Shown here: positions 59,801 through 64,000 of the stretch, piece after piece | Layout: each line of letters opens with the position of its first letter | Numbering within the stretch: the first letter of the stretch is position 1 | Source: Dioscorea cayenensis subsp. rotundata | Taxonomy: Eukaryota > Streptophyta > Magnoliopsida > Dioscoreales > Dioscoreaceae | DNA length: 64,000 bases | Direction: 5' to 3' | NCBI RefSeq assembly: GCF_009730915.1 | Contig: NC_052481.1 | Location: 18,596,386-18,660,385 of the forward strand | Position numbers and translations under genes: made by a program | The notes under the pieces: generated by a model | What the model was told of the DNA's origin: nothing | Database searches by the model: none | The model's input: only the letters and a program-made list of their open reading frames with translations

Positions 59801-62800
59801 GCTTGTTAGAACTTCGTCACCGATCGTTGTGTTTGTGCCTGAGATCTGCATAACCAAATAGTTATATCACTTATTAAGAACAAAAGAAGGTTCATCTGAT
59901 GAATATGAATGTCACCTTTTGCCATCTCGGTGCGAGAAACTCATTCACCGTCAATCCTATTTCGGTATATGTCAAGGGAGAGACCCAAAATCCCCATTTC
60001 AACCAACTTGGTATGGATGCTGAAGTTAGTAAACAAGTTAAGTACATGAATTCTATTGTCTAAATCAAAATCAAAACTGAAAAACTAGTACACACTTACG
60101 TCGTGGAAGAATAAATCCACCAAATATTAAGATCACTAGCAAACATAATGTACCACCAACTGTCGAAGCAACTGTTGTTTGGAAACATGCTGCTATAAAT
60201 CGGAATAAGGATAGAGACATTTGATGAACAAGAAATAGGAGGAGAAATTGCCGAAAGAACCTGAATATATGCAATTTCTGTTAGATTATTACCAAGTGTT
60301 ATCTTCTCCAAAATGCATATGTATATACATACCTTGAAGCTTCGGGACTATAGCCGATGACATAGTATGTCAGTGATGTCCATATCAAAGACTCAATCAA
60401 TGATATCGGTATTTTTAAGATGGTAGCTGGGATTGCATATGCCCATGCTGGATAGAAAAAGAAGTCTCTTTGTTTGTAGAAAACTGGAAGTCTAGACACT
60501 GTCATTGCTAGCTCTGGAAATCCATTCACCATTAGTAACAGAAGCGCAAAAAACAGAGAACCCATGTAGTAGTTAGCATGAACAATATCAACTCCCATAC
60601 GAGTTCGCAGATATACAGTCATAGTAATCATAGCCGCAATCGAGAGCTGAAAGATAACCCAAAAAAGAATTAGTCTTGTTTTTAAAGAGGAATTTTTTTA
60701 TTTTTATGCGTATACCTGAGTAGTTTTGAATACATAGACAAATGAATTCCTCTTCATTAGAAGCAATTCTCTGGCCATACAAGCTCGAAATAGTTCCCAT
60801 TTCGGTAGAGAATATTGACTGAATGAAAGAGCATGTTTATGGCATTGCGATTTATCGTATGGTTTCAAGAGCTCTTCATCCAACTTAATTCCAATGTGAA
60901 ATGCTTTAAATTGTTGGCAGAATTGATCTACTGAAACATAAGCATAGTTTTCTTGTGCACGATACCAGTACTGTTCTTGATCCTTCCTTGACATTACCTA
61001 TACATTATAGAAAAAAAAATCATTAAAACAAGGTAGTATTCAATATGCTTGGTTTGCCAGTTTTACCTCCTGGAGAAAATCAGCTGCACCTTTCCTCTCT
61101 GGGCATTTGAACCCACATTCTTCGAAGAATAAGAGGATTTGACTGCGAGGTCCCTGGTATACAATCTTCCCCTCGGCCATTAATATAATGTCATCGAAAA
61201 GATCATAAGTTTCAGGTGCTGGCTGGAGAAGCGAAACCACGACGGTGGATTCGGTAATGTGAGCCAACTGTTGGAGACAAGTGACAATTTGGAATGTTGT
61301 CGAGCTATCTAATCCTGTAGATATTTCATCCATGAACAGAGCTTTTGTCGGCCCTACTATCATCTCTCCTGAACATTAAAGAGAATTATAGCTCTGATAC
61401 CATATTCAGAACAAAAACACAATACAACCATATAAATTAACAATGTAATATCGATACATAAAGAAGAGATTTTGATTTTACCGGTAGTTAGTCTTTTTTT
61501 CTGACCACCCGAGATGCCTCTCCTCATTGCATCGCCTACCATTATATCTGCACAGATATCCATTCCCATGATCTGATATACAAAAACAAGGAATAATTAT
61601 TAAGAGGTTACATGAGAAGCTAATATTTCCTCAATTCACTTTGACATAAATCACCTTTAACACATAATCTGTCTGAATACTCCTATCTAATCCCTCCACC
61701 GAGATTGCCTACACAACCACAAAACACAAGAACAGATATGAACACTAAGGTCATTGTTGTAGAAACTCATGATTTACCTTCATATATGTGTCAATCTCCG
61801 GTTCGGGGATGATTCCAGCTTCCTTCTCTCGTCTACTGACTTCCTTCATAATTTCTGTGAATTTTATTCATTTAATTTGATTAGAAATTCATTCAGATAA
61901 TTTCTTGATAACTAGAAACTAAGCAATTGTATATGATATAGAGTTACCTGCCCGGCTACCAACACCTTGAAATTGAGCCGAAAAGTCTAGTATCTCCCTC
62001 ACAGTCATTTCAGGAATGTGCATGTCATTCTGGCTTATATATGCACTTGTTTTCTCAGGAACAAACTCTTCTAATTTGAAGCCATTGTATGAGACTTCTC
62101 CATTAACCTGCAGGAATTTCAGAAATTTCATTACTTTGTTCTTAATATATTTAAAACAAACAGCTAAAAAATAGGCCCTAAAACCTTGAGAGATTTGTCT
62201 AGTTTCCCGGAAAGTGCAAGAAAGAAAGTAGTTTTTCCACATCCTGGAGGTCCAAGTAATAGAGTCATTCTGCAATAACAAAATATAATTTGTGATTGAA
62301 AATCTGTCACACTGCTTCTGCAAATAAGAAACATGTCAATGAAACAGTAAAAAAAAAAAATTAGGCTCTTACCTTGAAGGTCTGATGATGCCACTAACAT
62401 TTTTAATGATTGTAATCTTTGCTTCTTCATGCTTTAAACCTGCAAACCTTGAAAACCCCTGAGCCAACAATGTTTAAACAAGTGAACAAATGACCAATTT
62501 GTGAAGCAATAAACATCGGAAAAAAAAAAAAGCCGAAAAAAGACAGTAATCAATCTACTCACAGAGAAACTGGCTTTGGCTGCATTCCATAAAGTTGGTA
62601 GAGGCTTTCCTTGAACAACTTGACATTCAGCTTCCACATTAAGATTATTAAAACGCACTTCAATTGTAGGAAGTTTCACATCAACTCTGCAGAAATACTT
62701 TGAACAAGATGATACACAAAACATATATACATGCATTCATTTTTCTTTCAATACTTTGAACAGAAATTTACCTGTCAATTCTCTCTTTCTGTTTCTGCAA

Positions 62801-63148
62801 CAACTTGAGATTATCATTCTCAATGTGTTTGATAAGACTCTCAATGAACAATCTCCTCTCTGCTGCTCCAAATTTAGTAACATCAATCAACCTTTTACCT
62901 TTACCTTTACCATTACCATTACCACTCTCATAATCAAACAGTGATGTTCTTAGCCTTCTGAAAGTTGGCAACCTCTCAATTGCAGCCCACTGTAACTCCT
63001 TCTCATCATCATTCTCTTCTCTAAAAGAACCATTAATGCTTGAACTTCTCTCAGAGAAGGAACCAGGGAGTTGAAAAGACAACCTTCTACTACTTCTTCT
63101 TCCTATCTCTTCCAACTGAGCTTGAGCTTGAGCTTGAGATTGAGCCAT
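56807..63148 (-). CDS. full-size ABCG (PDR-type) transporter, 24 exons, one frame break in exon 3
   Basis: PDR proteins are plasma-membrane ATP-driven exporters of hormones, terpenoids, waxes or toxic compounds, with an NBD-TMD-NBD-TMD layout. Exons run from 62772-63148 to 56807-57073. NBD1 shows Walker [10 protein letters not shown], signature [13 protein letters not shown] and Walker [19 protein letters not shown]2 shows [25 protein letters not shown] and [19 protein letters not shown]1 has [17 protein letters not shown] and [20 protein letters not shown]2 has [15 protein letters not shown] and ends KLNFQRR. Length is about 1451 residues, normal. The ATG at 63148 (MAQSQAQAQ) is the first in frame; a TTG-led extension is rejected. 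Exon 3 (62373-62459) has a six-T plus-strand run (62400-62405) where five keep the frame; all other exon phases agree. Intron 19 uses a GC donor (GAG|GCAAGT, near 58402). Confidence 0.88.
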
Positions 63149-64000
63149 TAATTGTTCAACAACACTCAATGATCATGGAACTTTGGAACTAGCTAGTTAA
63201 TTAACCATTCTTATAAAATTCACTTGAGCATTGATGATGAATGCCATTGCATCATTACATTTGACATGTTTTTATTATTTGATTTAGAGAATAATTGAAA
63301 ATGACTTTTTTTGTTTTTTTTTGCCACAATGTGTGATTTGGTTTGCTTTTTATTGCTTCAGATTATTTTTATCAATTGTTTTTCTTTTAATGGTGTTTGG
63401 ATTGATTGCAAACTAAGACAAGAAAAACTAATTGTGTCTTTTTATAATAAATAAATAATAAATAATGGTGGTTGACTAAAGGTTGCACGTCCCCATAGTT
63501 TTGCTTGAGAAGCATGTTACTGCATTCATTGTTATCAAATTAAAATAATAATCTGGTTTGAAGTTTATTGCTCAAATTAAACATTTATTTCCCATTTGTT
63601 GTTTTATACTTTTATAGCAAATTTTCAGCTCCAACCTGTGGCTTAAAAGACACACTGTAATTTTAAGGTTAAATTTAGTACCAAATAATTCCAAGGTCCA
63701 AGCTATAATGATAGTTTTTTTTTTAATAAAAAAAAAAGACAAATCACTCCTCTCAACTATTTATCTTATGATGCGAGGAGTCAAAAACCAAAGGAAAAAA
63801 TGTGAACTATAAATTAAAAAAACTTAATTAACAAAATTTTTATTACTAAAAATTTTAAAATAAAATAATAAGCATAATATTTTAAAATATAAAATAAAAA
63901 CACTGTTAAATTAATAAAGAATAATAGAGAAATATATTTAATATATTAAAATCTTGTTCAAAAATATATAAATATATTGAAGATCCATTTCTTAGCTCAC
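63149..64000 (-). promoter_or_regulatory. upstream region of the ABCG gene
   Basis: This is AT-rich promoter-side DNA of the minus-strand ABCG gene. No other gene, complete repeat or clear core element was identified. Confidence 0.4.

Noticed and set aside
1-64000. CRISPR arrays, operons, phage or bacterial elements
   Set aside because: The sequence is plant nuclear; the regular array at 39561-42112 is made of exons, not spacers.

Overview
The window is plant nuclear DNA. It is AT-rich, has spliced genes with GT-AG introns, and carries plant-specific families: a CYP71-type P450, phi-class glutathione transferases, a PPR-SMR protein and a full-size ABCG/PDR transporter. Transposons fill much of the left half. 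The GC-rich 5' end of the PPR-SMR gene would suit a non-grass monocot, but I cannot name the species. Positions 7099-8098 are a 1000-base run of N.

Layout. 1-5680 holds a decayed CACTA (En/Spm) element with a broken TNP2-type transposase. A second CACTA-like terminus begins at 5847 and runs to the gap. 8890-10138 holds a tRNA-derived SINE, a MITE and a non-autonomous hAT element with a perfect 8-bp target duplication. 10293-12819 is a two-exon CYP71-like P450 with one nonsense codon. 13271-18421 is a complete but mutated Ty1/copia element with 144-bp LTRs. About 18724-25680 is a PIF/Harbinger region with a transposase gene, a Myb-like second gene, three serial right-end copies and a nested hAT element. 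26405-29750 is a plastid-type single-rhodanese sulfurtransferase whose fourth intron contains a 334-bp TRIM. 32037-36589 (minus) is an intact 11-exon condensin II subunit CAP-H2, head to head with a PPR-SMR gene (37049-38423). 39561-53793 (minus) is a cluster of four phi-class GST genes. 56807-63148 (minus) is a 24-exon ABCG/PDR transporter.

The most unusual object is the leftmost GST gene. Its GST body (43559 down to about 42530) runs into a Pro/Thr/Lys-rich tail. The tail is followed by a tandem array of small phase 1-1 exons repeating every 360 bp (270-nt exon plus 90-nt intron), at 39890-42112. The same gene has lost the catalytic Ser of phi GSTs and much of the glutathione-site loop, whereas its three neighbours keep the Ser. 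I read it as a GST fold turned into a non-enzymatic, repeat-tailed protein.

Several otherwise well-conserved genes (sulfurtransferase, PPR-SMR, ABCG exon 3, one GST-array exon, the transposon Myb gene) are each interrupted by exactly one extra base, nearly always in a homopolymer. This pattern points to residual assembly error at least as much as to pseudogenes. Functionally, the P450, GST cluster and PDR transporter are gene types associated with xenobiotic and specialised metabolism, and CAP-H2 and PPR-SMR are housekeeping; nothing here shows that they are co-regulated.
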